This document shows, piece by piece, positions 52,702 to 60,047 of a stretch of DNA of 64,000 bases. Numbering within the stretch: the first letter of the stretch is position 1; every line of letters begins with the position of its first letter. This stretch comes from Candidatus Bathyarchaeota archaeon (GTDB lineage: Archaea; Thermoproteota; Bathyarchaeia; Bathyarchaeales; Bathycorpusculaceae): contig JAOZHV010000029.1 in assembly GCA_026014725.1 (NCBI GenBank), forward strand, positions 102,711-166,710, given 5' to 3'. The notes beneath the pieces are model-generated. The model had not been told where the DNA came from, searched no databases, and saw only the letters and a program-made list of their open reading frames with translations. The position numbers were made by a program, and so were the translations under genes.

Positions 52702-53024
52702 CTTTGGCTTTTTTGCTTTCTCCCAGAAATAGAGAAACAACTCTTTAACCCAGTTACGGAACGCCTCATCCTTTCCATAAAAGCAAGCATAATCCATCTT
52801 TCCATAAACTGCGGCGAAGCATACAACTGCCTCCTTTCTAAGTCAAGGGTTAACTTGGCATTTTGTTTAAATCATTGTTGCACTTTTAATTTCTTGTCCT
52901 TTTTTCTGGAGGTAACATGTGATAGGGCTTTTGGCTCTCTGGAGTGGTTGTTATTCTATATGGCGGTTATTGCTCTGGTGCAAAACCAAAGTTAGTTATC
53001 AACCAAATTGGAAGGTAAGAGCGA

Positions 53025-54140
53025 ATGAATAAGATAGCTATAGTGCTTCTTGCCTTATTGCTCATCGCTTTCCTATTCTTTGCCTATTCACGGCTTGCAA
53101 CCGCCACAACCGTGTTTTCTGATGATTTCTCAACAGGAAACTTCGCTAAATGGTCAGAGACTTACGTCAGCCCTGACTCAAGCCAAGCGGTCAGCAATGG
53201 CATAGCGCGTTTTACTGTTCCGACTCCTGTGGCTGGTACTTACACTTTTTCATTCGTTAAAACGGAAGCATTTGTTTCCACAGTCAATAGTACAATAACT
53301 GCCACACTATACGTCTACTTTTCAAAAATTCCTAATGGGTGCCCACAAGGGAATGGCGCACTGTTTTTCCTTTATGTTTGTGATTCTTCAGACATGAGCG
53401 GCAATAGTGGTAACTTTTGCGTTGGAATCGATGGTTCAAGCGTCTGGTCTTTATGGATAGGCGGAAGCCTCACCTACACATACTTATTCCAAACAGAAGA
53501 TTCCACCCCAGTTAGCAATACATGGTATCATATTGCTTTAACGATTGACAATTCAGCATGCAAAGTAGCGTTAACAGTTAATGATGTTGTGGTGATTAGT
53601 GCCAGTCAACAGCAATTCACCGATAAAACACACCACATCAGCCTAATTTCAGGGATAGGCGAGAACTGGTGGAGTGACGGCTCAGGGCAACAAGAAGTTG
53701 CAATAGCTAACGTGGTACTAGAAATTTCAGACGCAGACCCCCAACCTTCGTCTAGTCCAACATTAACGCCTTCACACCCCTTACCTACTAAAACGGCAAC
53801 GCCTGACCCGCCTGCAACACCAACACCTACGGCTTCTCCAAGTGCAAGCCCTTCCGCTACCCCCGATATCCCAGAATTCCCAGCATTTACTATCATATTG
53901 TTAGTAATTGCAACATTATTGGTTAGTGCGCTCGGACTCAAGAGAAAAATCATGCAAAAAATAAAATGTAAAAAACCGTCAAGGGTTGCTTTTTTGTTTC
54001 TCAGAATATCTCGTATCTCACGCAGTGTCGGAGTATCTCAACGTCTAAGCCTGGCATTTGTGGAACCGATTCTTCTTTTGGATAAATTACCTCGGTGCCG
54101 GTTACGTATGGTCTCTTTCTTCCAGAACACCTCTCCGTAA
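53025..54140 (+). CDS. Secreted LamG-like protein with C-terminal anchor
   Basis: 371 residues: signal peptide (IAIVLLALLLIAFLFFAYSRL), a concanavalin/LamG-like domain (FSDDFSTGNFAKWSETYVS, NTWYHIALTIDNSACKVALTV), a Pro/Ser/Thr linker, and the sorting tail IPEFPAFTIILLVIATLLVSALGLKRKI. After that, about 60 residues (from KCKKPSRVAFLF) have the look of noncoding read-through, and they overlap the small minus-strand ORF at 54001-54144. The original stop may have been lost near 53970. The sorting tail resembles the archaeal PEF/IPEFP signal. Confidence 0.6.
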   Translation: MNKIAIVLLALLLIAFLFFAYSRLATATTVFSDDFSTGNFAKWSETYVSPDSSQAVSNGIARFTVPTPVAGTYTFSFVKTEAFVSTVNSTITATLYVYFSKIPNGCPQGNGALFFLYVCDSSDMSGNSGNFCVGIDGSSVWSLWIGGSLTYTYLFQTEDSTPVSNTWYHIALTIDNSACKVALTVNDVVVISASQQQFTDKTHHISLISGIGENWWSDGSGQQEVAIANVVLEISDADPQPSSSPTLTPSHPLPTKTATPDPPATPTPTASPSASPSATPDIPEFPAFTIILLVIATLLVSALGLKRKIMQKIKCKKPSRVAFLFLRISRISRSVGVSQRLSLAFVEPILLLDKLPRCRLRMVSFFQNTSP

Positions 54141-54144
54141 CCAT
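54001..54144 (-). CDS. Possible 47-residue microprotein
   Basis: ATG 54144 reads MVTERCSGRKRPYVTGTEVIY and ends CVRYEIF before TGA. It has a protein-like composition (EVIYPKEESVPQMPGLDVEIL), but no good ribosome site and overlaps the 3' tail of the LamG-like gene. A remnant is equally possible. Listed because it follows two similar small ORFs on this strand. Confidence 0.3.
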   Translation of the reverse strand: MVTERCSGRKRPYVTGTEVIYPKEESVPQMPGLDVEILRHCVRYEIF

Positions 54145-54284
54145 ACTGATAGCGACAGCGGCAATTATGATACTTTATCAGGATTGAGCAAGAAGATAGG
54201 TATAACAAGGGGTTGTGCATCTTCCTGAAAACAGGATTACTGTGAGCAATCAGTAATATCGGCATTGAGAAGTGATGCTTTTTA

Positions 54285-54395
54285 TTACGTTTTCCACAGG
54301 TTGTATGGGCAATGGTGCCAGCAGTAAGGGCTATCTTTGTACATGCAGCTTTTGCATTCTGTCCTTTCAAACCGTTTTTGGTTAGGTCTGCTCAA
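54285..54395 (-). CDS. 36-residue Cys/His-rich microprotein
   Basis: TTG 54395, with GGGGTGA six bases before it. Product MSRPNQKRFERTECKSCMYK, then DSPYCWHHCPYNLWKT. CxxC, then C, HH and C make a dense zinc-binding cluster. It ends in TAA-TAA. The stop and Cys content argue against chance. No family known. Confidence 0.5.
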   Translation of the reverse strand: MSRPNQKRFERTECKSCMYKDSPYCWHHCPYNLWKT

Positions 54396-54424
54396 AATGG
54401 CTCACCCCTAAAAAATGCAGGGTG

Positions 54425-54562
54425 CTATTGCTTAGAGTCTTTCTTTTTAATAGTATTTGTATAAGTTTTCTTACTGGACTTTTTTCGGTAGATACAATTG
54501 AGTCGAACTGATGATTTACATCTCCGACAATTTTTAACTAAACCTGCCCGTAACATACACAT
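54425..54562 (-). CDS. 45-residue Cys-rich microprotein
   Basis: ATG 54562 with GAGGT eight bases before it. Product begins MCMLRAGLVKNCRRCKSSVR and is followed by LNCIYRKK and a Lys-rich tail, ending TAG. Two CxxC-like Cys plus a third and fourth Cys fit a metal site. It lies 29 bp before the 36-residue ORF on the same strand, so they probably share a message. Confidence 0.5.
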   Translation of the reverse strand: MCMLRAGLVKNCRRCKSSVRLNCIYRKKSSKKTYTNTIKKKDSKQ

Positions 54563-54916
54563 AGCGTTTTACCTCTCTTGAGTTTAGAAAAGAATCAGTT
54601 ATTCGATTAGTTTACCAATTGGATAAGAGAAACTCTTCAGCCTAACCATTACATTTTCCTAACTAATAAAGCTTAAAATGAAATTCCTTTTTTAAAGGAA
54701 AAAGAACATGTTATTTTTTTACGAAAAAAACGTGATTTTGAATTCTTTGGCAATTTTAAGCATAAAACGGTTTTTTCATATGCATACCCTAATATAGGGC
54801 TTAACATATTTTATAGAGAGTTGGAATTCTTAAGAGGAAGAGTACCGCTACCGCAGTTTACTTTTCTCCTGATTATTCTGATTATTTAAATTGGCTTGAG
54901 CCAAATTGGTGTAAGA

Positions 54917-55222
54917 ATGGGTAAAAGAAAAGTAACAAATGAGGGCAGTCTCGATAATATGATTTTGCCCACCCCTAATGACGTTTTAGGCATAGCAGTG
55001 AAAATGCTTGGTGCCGACAGAATTATGGTTAAATGTCAGGATGGAAAAGAGCGACTTTGTCGAGTCCGAGGGAAACTGAAAAGGCGCGTTTGGATACGAG
55101 AGGGCGACATTGTGTTGGTTTCTCCTTGGGATTTCCAAAGTGAAAGTCGGGGAGACATTTTCTGGCGGTATAGAAGAAACCAGTCGGATTGGCTTAGAAA
55201 CCACAATTATCTAACTATGTAA
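54917..55222 (+). CDS. eif1A: Translation initiation factor aIF1A
   Basis: 101 residues from ATG 54917 (MGKRKVTNEGSLDNMILPTP). OB fold: VLGIAVKMLGADRIMVKCQDGKERLCRVRGKLKRRVWIREGDIVLVSPWDF, as in eIF1A, ending with the Lys/Arg-rich RNA-binding part. It promotes mRNA scanning and initiator positioning in the small subunit. A TATA-like TTATTTAAAT about 30-40 bp upstream gives a short leader. A zinc-ribbon ORF continues in the same frame after its stop. Confidence 0.95.
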   Translation: MGKRKVTNEGSLDNMILPTPNDVLGIAVKMLGADRIMVKCQDGKERLCRVRGKLKRRVWIREGDIVLVSPWDFQSESRGDIFWRYRRNQSDWLRNHNYLTM

Positions 55223-55237
55223 AAGGGGAAAAGAGAA

Positions 55238-55408
55238 ATTATCCTGAAATGCACTGAATGCGGCAACACATTCATAAAAAAAGGCTTAACAGACGGCGAA
55301 TTGGTTAGCTGCCCAGTTTGTGAGGCAAGCTATAAAGTGGAAATTAAAGATGGAAAGTTACGCCTTAAAGATTTCATGTTTGAAGAGATAGATCTTGGCG
55401 AACTCTGA
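55238..55408 (+). CDS. LysW-like small zinc-ribbon protein with unusual start
   Basis: 56 residues read from ATT 55238 (ILKCTECGNTFIKKG, SCPVCEASYKVE). CxxC pairs and an acidic C terminus (DFMFEEIDLGEL) resemble the LysW/ArgW carrier family, although the final EDWGE is absent. It lies in the same frame as aIF1A, 15 bp after its stop, with AAAGGGG before. No ATG/GTG/TTG precedes the ribbon. ATT, ATC or CTG is the only option, or a readthrough product. A role in translation or lysine synthesis is not shown. Confidence 0.5.
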   Translation: MILKCTECGNTFIKKGLTDGELVSCPVCEASYKVEIKDGKLRLKDFMFEEIDLGEL

Positions 55409-55440
55409 ATTAATAACAATAATTGAGGTGAGAATAAAGT

Positions 55441-55989
55441 ATGAGTGCTTTAGAAAAAAGTGACTTTATGGTTGCTATTCGAGGTTACAAGGTCATCAAA
55501 ACAAGAACAAATGCTAACTGTACAGATGTTACAGCCTCTGATGCCTCTGACAAGAAAGTGCTTTTGCGTTCTTTGGAGACTCAAGGAAACGAAAGTATAG
55601 ATGTAAACGATGTTAAGGCTATGGTGCGGGTTATCAAACGTGAAGCATATGACATTGCAATTTTAATTGGAAAACGGTTTAATGACAGCGCAGTTCAGGA
55701 GATGATCAAAGAAAAAATTCAACGTGTTTCTGACGAGTATATGCCACTTTACAATGTTGAGAATCTATATCGAGCGATATTTACTTGCGTTGATGCTCAA
55801 TGCCTAGGAAAGTGCGGCAAAGTTCCGTTAACAAAATCGGATTGCCAAGTAAAGAAGGGCTCTGATTCTTGTGAGATAAGGTCTTTGTCAGATAATGCCT
55901 CTTTTCACTTTGAACACGGATGGTCTGGATTGCTGAAAAATGACCTCAAACTTGCTTTGGCATTAAAACATAAACCAAGTTTAAGTTAG
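55441..55989 (+). CDS. Unknown Cys-containing protein downstream of aIF1A
   Basis: 182 residues. Two-part: an alpha/beta region (KAMVRVIKREAYDIAILIGKRFNDSAVQEMIKEKIQRVSDEYM) and a Cys segment (CVDAQCLGKCGKVPLTKSDCQVKKGSDSC), which looks metal-binding. GAGGTGAGAATAAA lies before ATG 55441, so it is likely in the operon of aIF1A. It might be a nuclease-like protein, but no catalytic motif is clear. It should be compared with archaeal proteins conserved near aIF1A. Confidence 0.5.
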   Translation: MSALEKSDFMVAIRGYKVIKTRTNANCTDVTASDASDKKVLLRSLETQGNESIDVNDVKAMVRVIKREAYDIAILIGKRFNDSAVQEMIKEKIQRVSDEYMPLYNVENLYRAIFTCVDAQCLGKCGKVPLTKSDCQVKKGSDSCEIRSLSDNASFHFEHGWSGLLKNDLKLALALKHKPSLS

Positions 55990-56059
55990 CAACCTATTCA
56001 TCAATAAAACAAAACATACAACCGCTTATTATTTTGATGTAACATGTTTAATACGTACA

Positions 56060-56131
56060 ATGAGGGTAGTAGCGTGCGCTATTATGGCAGCCAAAGTGCG
56101 GTTAGAAGAACGTAGGGGGTTTGATGTGTGA
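56060..56131 (+). other. Possible 23-residue leader ORF
   Basis: ATG 56060 reads MRVVACAIMAAKVRLEERRG and ends at GTGTGA, overlapping GTG 56128 of the next ORF. No ribosome site. Listed only for the overlap, which could be translational coupling, or chance. Confidence 0.15.
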
Positions 56132-56274
56132 AGAGAAAAGAGAAACTGAAAACTAAAGGAAAAAAGTTTTACAAAAATACGCAGGGCAAAATTTGCAGGG
56201 TAAGGGGAAACTATAAGCTTACTAAACAACAGGTACTGCGCAAAAGGCAAAATAAGCCGTCAATTAATTCCTAA
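56128..56274 (+). CDS. 48-residue basic microprotein
   Basis: GTG 56128 is eight bases after AGGGGG at 56114-56119. The product is rich in Lys and Arg (MKRKEKLKTKGKKFYKNTQG, KICRVRGNYKLTKQQVLRKRQ), with one Cys. It looks like a nucleic-acid-binding peptide. No family recognised. Too short for most gene finders. Confidence 0.4.
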   Translation: MKRKEKLKTKGKKFYKNTQGKICRVRGNYKLTKQQVLRKRQNKPSINS

Positions 56275-56349
56275 CTATAAATCACCTTATCCAACAAGAG
56301 AATTTTGGTTGTTAAACAGTCAAAAACCTTTTTTCAACACTTTCGACTG

Positions 56350-56470
56350 CCTATACTGCTTGTGGGGCGTCCACAACCAACACAGCGCCCAAAACAAACC
56401 CAAAAACCAAAACACAACCCGCTACATAACCCGCCACTTGATGTTGTACACAACAACACCACTCAACAAC
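56350..56470 (+). repeat. Copy 2 of a dispersed intergenic element
   Basis: Shares CTGCTTGTG-x3-CGTCCACAACCA and TTGATGTTGTAC, in the same order, with 42405-42500. Here TTGTGG can pair with CCACAA around GGCGT. CA-rich DNA between. No ORF. Confidence 0.35.
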
Positions 56471-56532
56471 AACTAAAAAAACAAAAACCACTACTCTCAC
56501 TCTAGGCCTCAACCAAACCTTGCTCCTATATC

Positions 56533-56670
56533 ATGAGGCGCGCCTTGGTAGATTCAAGCATAGAGGGCATGGTGATACCTGAAGTGTACACACTAACAAC
56601 CATGCTACTGCTTATCACTGCAAGCGCTATCCCAATAGCCCTTAGCAGACGAAACAAACTACACAACTAA
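56533..56670 (+). CDS. Orphan IPE-type membrane tail peptide
   Basis: 45 residues, MRRALVDSSIEGMVIPEVYT, followed by TLTTMLLLITASAIPIALSRRNKLHN. This is like the C-terminal sorting signal of archaeal surface proteins (IPEFP-type plus TM plus charged tail) but without any ectodomain. Either the remnant of a longer gene or a tiny membrane protein. No clear ribosome site. Confidence 0.35.
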   Translation: MRRALVDSSIEGMVIPEVYTLTTMLLLITASAIPIALSRRNKLHN

Positions 56671-56835
56671 AATACTTCCCCCCCCACATTTTTTCTCCCA
56701 ATTTTATCCAGCAACAAACAGAAGTGGTGGGGCCGCTGGGATTTGTTCCTACCCTAGTCGTCTTGTGAACCCACCCAATATATCGTTTCTTCGTGGCAAC
56801 TCTCCCTTTTTTTCATTTGTTAAGGAGGTTTCTGA

Positions 56836-57039
56836 TTGAAAGATTACTCTTTGAGTGTTGTTTATCGCCGTGGGGACGACGGGCAGCTTTATGTTTGGCT
56901 TTATCGGGGGCAACTCCACATTGGCACGGTTGAGGTGAATTCTTTTAACTGTGTGAAAGTTATTCGGGGCACAAAGAACGCTTCGCCTGTTTTGGTGAAG
57001 TATCTTCCTTCAGAGGCTTTGTTGGAGGAAACACCATGA
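56836..57039 (+). CDS. Small unknown protein of the accessory operon
   Basis: 67 residues, TTG 56836, with AAGGAGG about 8-12 bases upstream. Beta-rich (SLSVVYRRGDDGQLYVWLYRGQLHIGTVEVN). Its stop overlaps the next start (ATGA at 57036-57039). Same unit as the following two genes. No family. Confidence 0.5.
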   Translation: MKDYSLSVVYRRGDDGQLYVWLYRGQLHIGTVEVNSFNCVKVIRGTKNASPVLVKYLPSEALLEETP

Positions 57040-57176
57040 CCACCGTGCTAGAGCCGTCCGCCTGTGTCGACTGTGTTTTTTGGTGTGGCCGCTGCACCGA
57101 ACCAACCATGAATGGCAAGAACACAATCAACCGTCTAGCATTGTCGACTGTTTGCGAGAACTTTGTAGGGAGCTGA
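57036..57176 (+). CDS. 46-residue Cys-rich microprotein in the accessory operon
   Basis: ATG 57036 overlaps the previous stop, and GGAGGAA lies six bases before it. Product MTTVLEPSACVDCVFWCGRC, then ...VCENFVGS. Two CxxC pairs in 11 residues make a compact zinc knuckle. Possibly an adaptor for the regulator gene that follows. No family recognised. Confidence 0.5.
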   Translation: MTTVLEPSACVDCVFWCGRCTEPTMNGKNTINRLALSTVCENFVGS

Positions 57177-57181
57177 GTAAG

Positions 57182-58135
57182 GTGGCGGAGGAACCTGTTG
57201 GTAGAAGTCAAAATTTTGCGTTTTCAAAGTCAAAAGTCAAATTTGACTTCAATACCGTACGCAGCCGAGTCCTGCCAATCCTCAAGGGTATAGAGGTGAA
57301 AATGTATCCTGCAAAGATTGGGCGCACCCGTGGATGGAGCAAACAGCACGTAGCCTACTATGTGGGCAAGCTGGAGAAGGCAGGCTTAATCCGCCGGTTG
57401 AAACGCAGCAGCTTCGTGGACTACGAGTTGACGGAGCGGGGTCAAAATTTTCTCGTATCATGTGAGGGCGTCCTCTTTAGCAGCGGCATCTTCCGCTTGC
57501 ATCGGTGTTTTTTCAAGTTTCCGATTTTGCGTGAGGGCGTTTATCCGTTGGGTGATTTTCGGCGGGTTGAAATGCAGAATTGGACGGCGCTTTTAGGTTT
57601 GGAGCAGGGCGTCAAAGTTAGGCATACGGCGACGTCTTGGATTGTGCACGTTGAAACGTTGTACGGTCGCAGTCCGGGGGAGCTTGTGACTTTGGCTAAA
57701 AATTTGGCTGACCGAGTCGCAAAAGGGTTGTCCAGCAAGTACGGCTGCGTGTTGGGTGAGGGGCAGATTAACAAGCGCCACGAGTTGGGCATCGATGACC
57801 CAGTTGCGAATTTGCTAAACCGCTACTTCACCGTGAGCACTCCTAAAAGGGTTATTGATGACAGTCTAGGAGAAGATGAGGGTGAACTTGATCATCTTGG
57901 TCGGGATGCTGCGGTTGAGTATTTGTTGATGCCTGAGCGGCTGAAAAAGCTGGAGGGACAAATGGGTAATGTCTTATACGATTTGGAGAAAATTGCAGGC
58001 AGCATAGCTAAGCTAGACAAGATGGGTTACGACTTAGCAAAGGTTGCTGAGGTTCTGTGCAAGCTTGCGGATTCTGAGGACAATCCAGATGTTTCTAAGG
58101 CTTCAGTTGATGGAGGAAAAGGCTATGTCTCTTAG
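57182..58135 (+). CDS. Winged-helix regulator, accessory type
   Basis: 317 residues from GTG 57182 (AGGGAG nine bases before). Winged helix near the N terminus (KIGRTRGWSKQHVAYYVGKLEKAGLIRRLKRSSFVDYELTERGQNFL), then an alpha/beta domain (TALLGLEQGVKVRHTATSWIVHVETLYGRSPGELVTLAKNLADRVA), and a C-terminal coiled coil (GQMGNVLYDLEKIAGSIAKL). It has the look of regulators carried by integrated elements. A role in replication or control of the element is inferred. Confidence 0.5.
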   Translation: MAEEPVGRSQNFAFSKSKVKFDFNTVRSRVLPILKGIEVKMYPAKIGRTRGWSKQHVAYYVGKLEKAGLIRRLKRSSFVDYELTERGQNFLVSCEGVLFSSGIFRLHRCFFKFPILREGVYPLGDFRRVEMQNWTALLGLEQGVKVRHTATSWIVHVETLYGRSPGELVTLAKNLADRVAKGLSSKYGCVLGEGQINKRHELGIDDPVANLLNRYFTVSTPKRVIDDSLGEDEGELDHLGRDAAVEYLLMPERLKKLEGQMGNVLYDLEKIAGSIAKLDKMGYDLAKVAEVLCKLADSEDNPDVSKASVDGGKGYVS

Positions 58136-58137
58136 AA

Positions 58138-58344
58138 TTGCAGTGGGAGGTTTTAGGATTGGCGTTGACTGAACGGGAGCGAAAGATTTTACAGCTATAT
58201 GCCGAGGGCTTGAATGATTATCAAATTGCCAAGAAGTTAAAGATAGAAACACCTAATGTTTATCGTGCACGGAAGACTGCGCTCAGAAAGCTTGATCGAG
58301 CAAGGGCAGATTTGTCGTTTGTTGATAACCTCAAAAGAAAATAG
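58138..58344 (+). CDS. Small LuxR/sigma-4-like HTH protein
   Basis: About 68 residues (61 from TTG 58159). HTH pattern ALTERERKILQLYAEGLNDYQIAKKLKIETPNVYRARKTALRKLDRARADL, as in LuxR/sigma-70 region 4. GGGAGGTTTTAGG precedes. It starts two bases after the previous stop and ends in TAG. It probably works with the previous regulator. Confidence 0.6.
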   Translation: MQWEVLGLALTERERKILQLYAEGLNDYQIAKKLKIETPNVYRARKTALRKLDRARADLSFVDNLKRK

Positions 58345-58360
58345 GTTCGTAAGGAGCGTA

Positions 58361-58426
58361 ATGGCTGAAGACCAAACGCTTCAGTACGAAAATCCTTTTC
58401 TAACTCTATTTCTTAGCGAATTCTAA
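58361..58426 (+). other. Possible 21-residue peptide at the operon's end
   Basis: ATG 58361 after AAGGAG reads MAEDQTLQYENPFLTLFLSE, then F and TAA. The ribosome site supports it, but nothing else does. Confidence 0.25.
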
Positions 58427-58504
58427 TCCGTGCAGCCTTTTTTATAGATAGCCAACAACTTGAATCTGGCAGACCCGCTTTCTTACAAGTTTGCTTTGTC
58501 AGGT

Positions 58505-59494
58505 TCAGTTAATATGTTCCATAGTTATTACAATTTTTCCTCGTGGGTGTCCTTCTTCAAAATACCGGAAAGCTTCAGCAACCTCATTTAACGGGTAATG
58601 TCTATCTATGATCGGAACTAATTTGCCAGATTCAATAAGCTCTTTTATAAAATCCAAATCTTCTTTATTATTCGGTTTCCAAGCCATAAGACTCATCTTC
58701 TTACTACCAACCAATGAAATTAATGGACCTAGAAACAAAGTTTGGAAAATTGTAAATCTGGAGCCCCCAACTAAAGAGTAAATTCCATTGGAACTTAATG
58801 AATGCCTATAATCGAAAATCGAATGATATCCTGCAATATCAAGAATCAGGTCATAATGTTGCCCATTTTTTGTGAAATCTTCCTGAGTGTAATCGATAAC
58901 ATGGTCTGCACCAATCGAACGCAGCATGTCCAACTTTTTTGCATTGTCCACACTAGTTACTTCAGCTCCAAAGTACTTCGCAATTTGGACTGCAAATGGA
59001 CCTACGCCACCGCCAGCGCCATTAATCAGAACCTTTTGTCCTGGCTGAATCCGTCTTTTATTGCGAAGACCTTGGAGGGCAATTATTGCTCTTGAGGGTA
59101 TTGTTGCTGCTTCTTCGAATGACAAACTAACTGGTTTCAATGCTAAAGCTTTTTCAGGGGCGCATACAAACTCAGCAAAAGCGCCAAACCCATAATTGAA
59201 TAAGTCCCCAAATACCTCATCACCCGGACGGAATTGCTTTACGTTTGTACCAACCGCTTCAACTCGACCGGCTATGTCAAATCCGAGTACTTTGTATTTT
59301 GGTTTTAGAGGACCCAAGAAACGAGCAGACCATGCCCTTCCTCTAAGGAAATCCAGGTCTTCTACATTTAGAGAAGCCGCATATATTTTTATTAGTACTT
59401 CATTGTTATTTGGAGTTGGTTTTTCTATGTCTTTAAGTTGAAGAACATCTGGAGATCCATATTTTGTGCAGACTATTGCCTTCATTTCAACCAT
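58505..59494 (-). CDS. MDR-family NADPH:quinone reductase-like protein 1
   Basis: 329 residues. Medium-chain dehydrogenase without zinc: GAGGGVGPFAVQIAKYFGAEV (NADP-binding), N-terminal catalytic domain MKAIVCTKYGSPDVLQLKDIEKP. It shares about half its pattern with the gene at 60048. Substrate unknown. It has a TATA-like stretch on the minus strand upstream. Confidence 0.85.
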   Translation of the reverse strand: MVEMKAIVCTKYGSPDVLQLKDIEKPTPNNNEVLIKIYAASLNVEDLDFLRGRAWSARFLGPLKPKYKVLGFDIAGRVEAVGTNVKQFRPGDEVFGDLFNYGFGAFAEFVCAPEKALALKPVSLSFEEAATIPSRAIIALQGLRNKRRIQPGQKVLINGAGGGVGPFAVQIAKYFGAEVTSVDNAKKLDMLRSIGADHVIDYTQEDFTKNGQHYDLILDIAGYHSIFDYRHSLSSNGIYSLVGGSRFTIFQTLFLGPLISLVGSKKMSLMAWKPNNKEDLDFIKELIESGKLVPIIDRHYPLNEVAEAFRYFEEGHPRGKIVITMEHIN

Positions 59495-59546
59495 TCAATA
59501 ATATTTTATTTGAGTCATATATAGATACGAAAAAAGATGGAGAAGG

Positions 59547-59948
59547 CTAACCTTCCTGTTTAGGCCACTTCCATGCATGCCAAACAATTAGTACAATAAA
59601 TACAACTTCCAAAATCTCATAAAATACATAATAAGCCCAAGTCTCTCCTGGTACAAGAAGTGCAGGAACCAAAACAACAGCATAGACTATACCCACAATG
59701 ATGTTTACCCAACGATTCACTTTAGCTGGCAATGCCAGGGACAAGAAAATCATAAAAATCGGAATTGCCATTAATATTGCAGCTCCAAACAAAAACACTT
59801 GATTAAGCGCTATTTCTCCTGATAGTACGTTCTCTACTATATCCTGCCTATAGAATCCGAAAACATCGTTATATAAATAGAAAAACATTAAAGCTACCCA
59901 TAATGCTGAAAGCTTAAACTTAACATTTATCTTAACGTCTTCAAGAAT
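59547..59948 (-). CDS. DUF6326-like small membrane protein with ATT start
   Basis: The conventional start at 59888 (113 residues) cuts the conserved front. Reading from ATT 59948 adds LEDVKINVKFKLSALWVALMFFYLYND, the usual family start with TM1. GGGGG at 59959-59963 is ten bases before ATT 59948, and a TATA-like TTAAATAAAAAA is about 45-55 bp before. No ATG/GTG/TTG exists in this frame upstream. Four hydrophobic segments. Function unknown. Confidence 0.65.
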   Translation of the reverse strand: MLEDVKINVKFKLSALWVALMFFYLYNDVFGFYRQDIVENVLSGEIALNQVFLFGAAILMAIPIFMIFLSLALPAKVNRWVNIIVGIVYAVVLVPALLVPGETWAYYVFYEILEVVFIVLIVWHAWKWPKQEG

Positions 59949-60047
59949 AGTCTTAATTCCCCCGGTGTTGGTTAGATGACGAGTATGCTGTCGTTTTTTA
60001 TTTAAGACTTATGGAACGGTTAGCGCAAGCTCGGAGGATGAGGCATG

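Noticed and set aside
52575..52826. 83-codon minus-strand ORF
   Set aside because: It overlaps the Cys-containing gene in another frame and lacks coding features.
54038..54370. 110-codon minus-strand ORF
   Set aside because: Two short ORFs with ribosome sites and CxxC motifs overlap it in another frame, and its own product has no family or composition that supports it.
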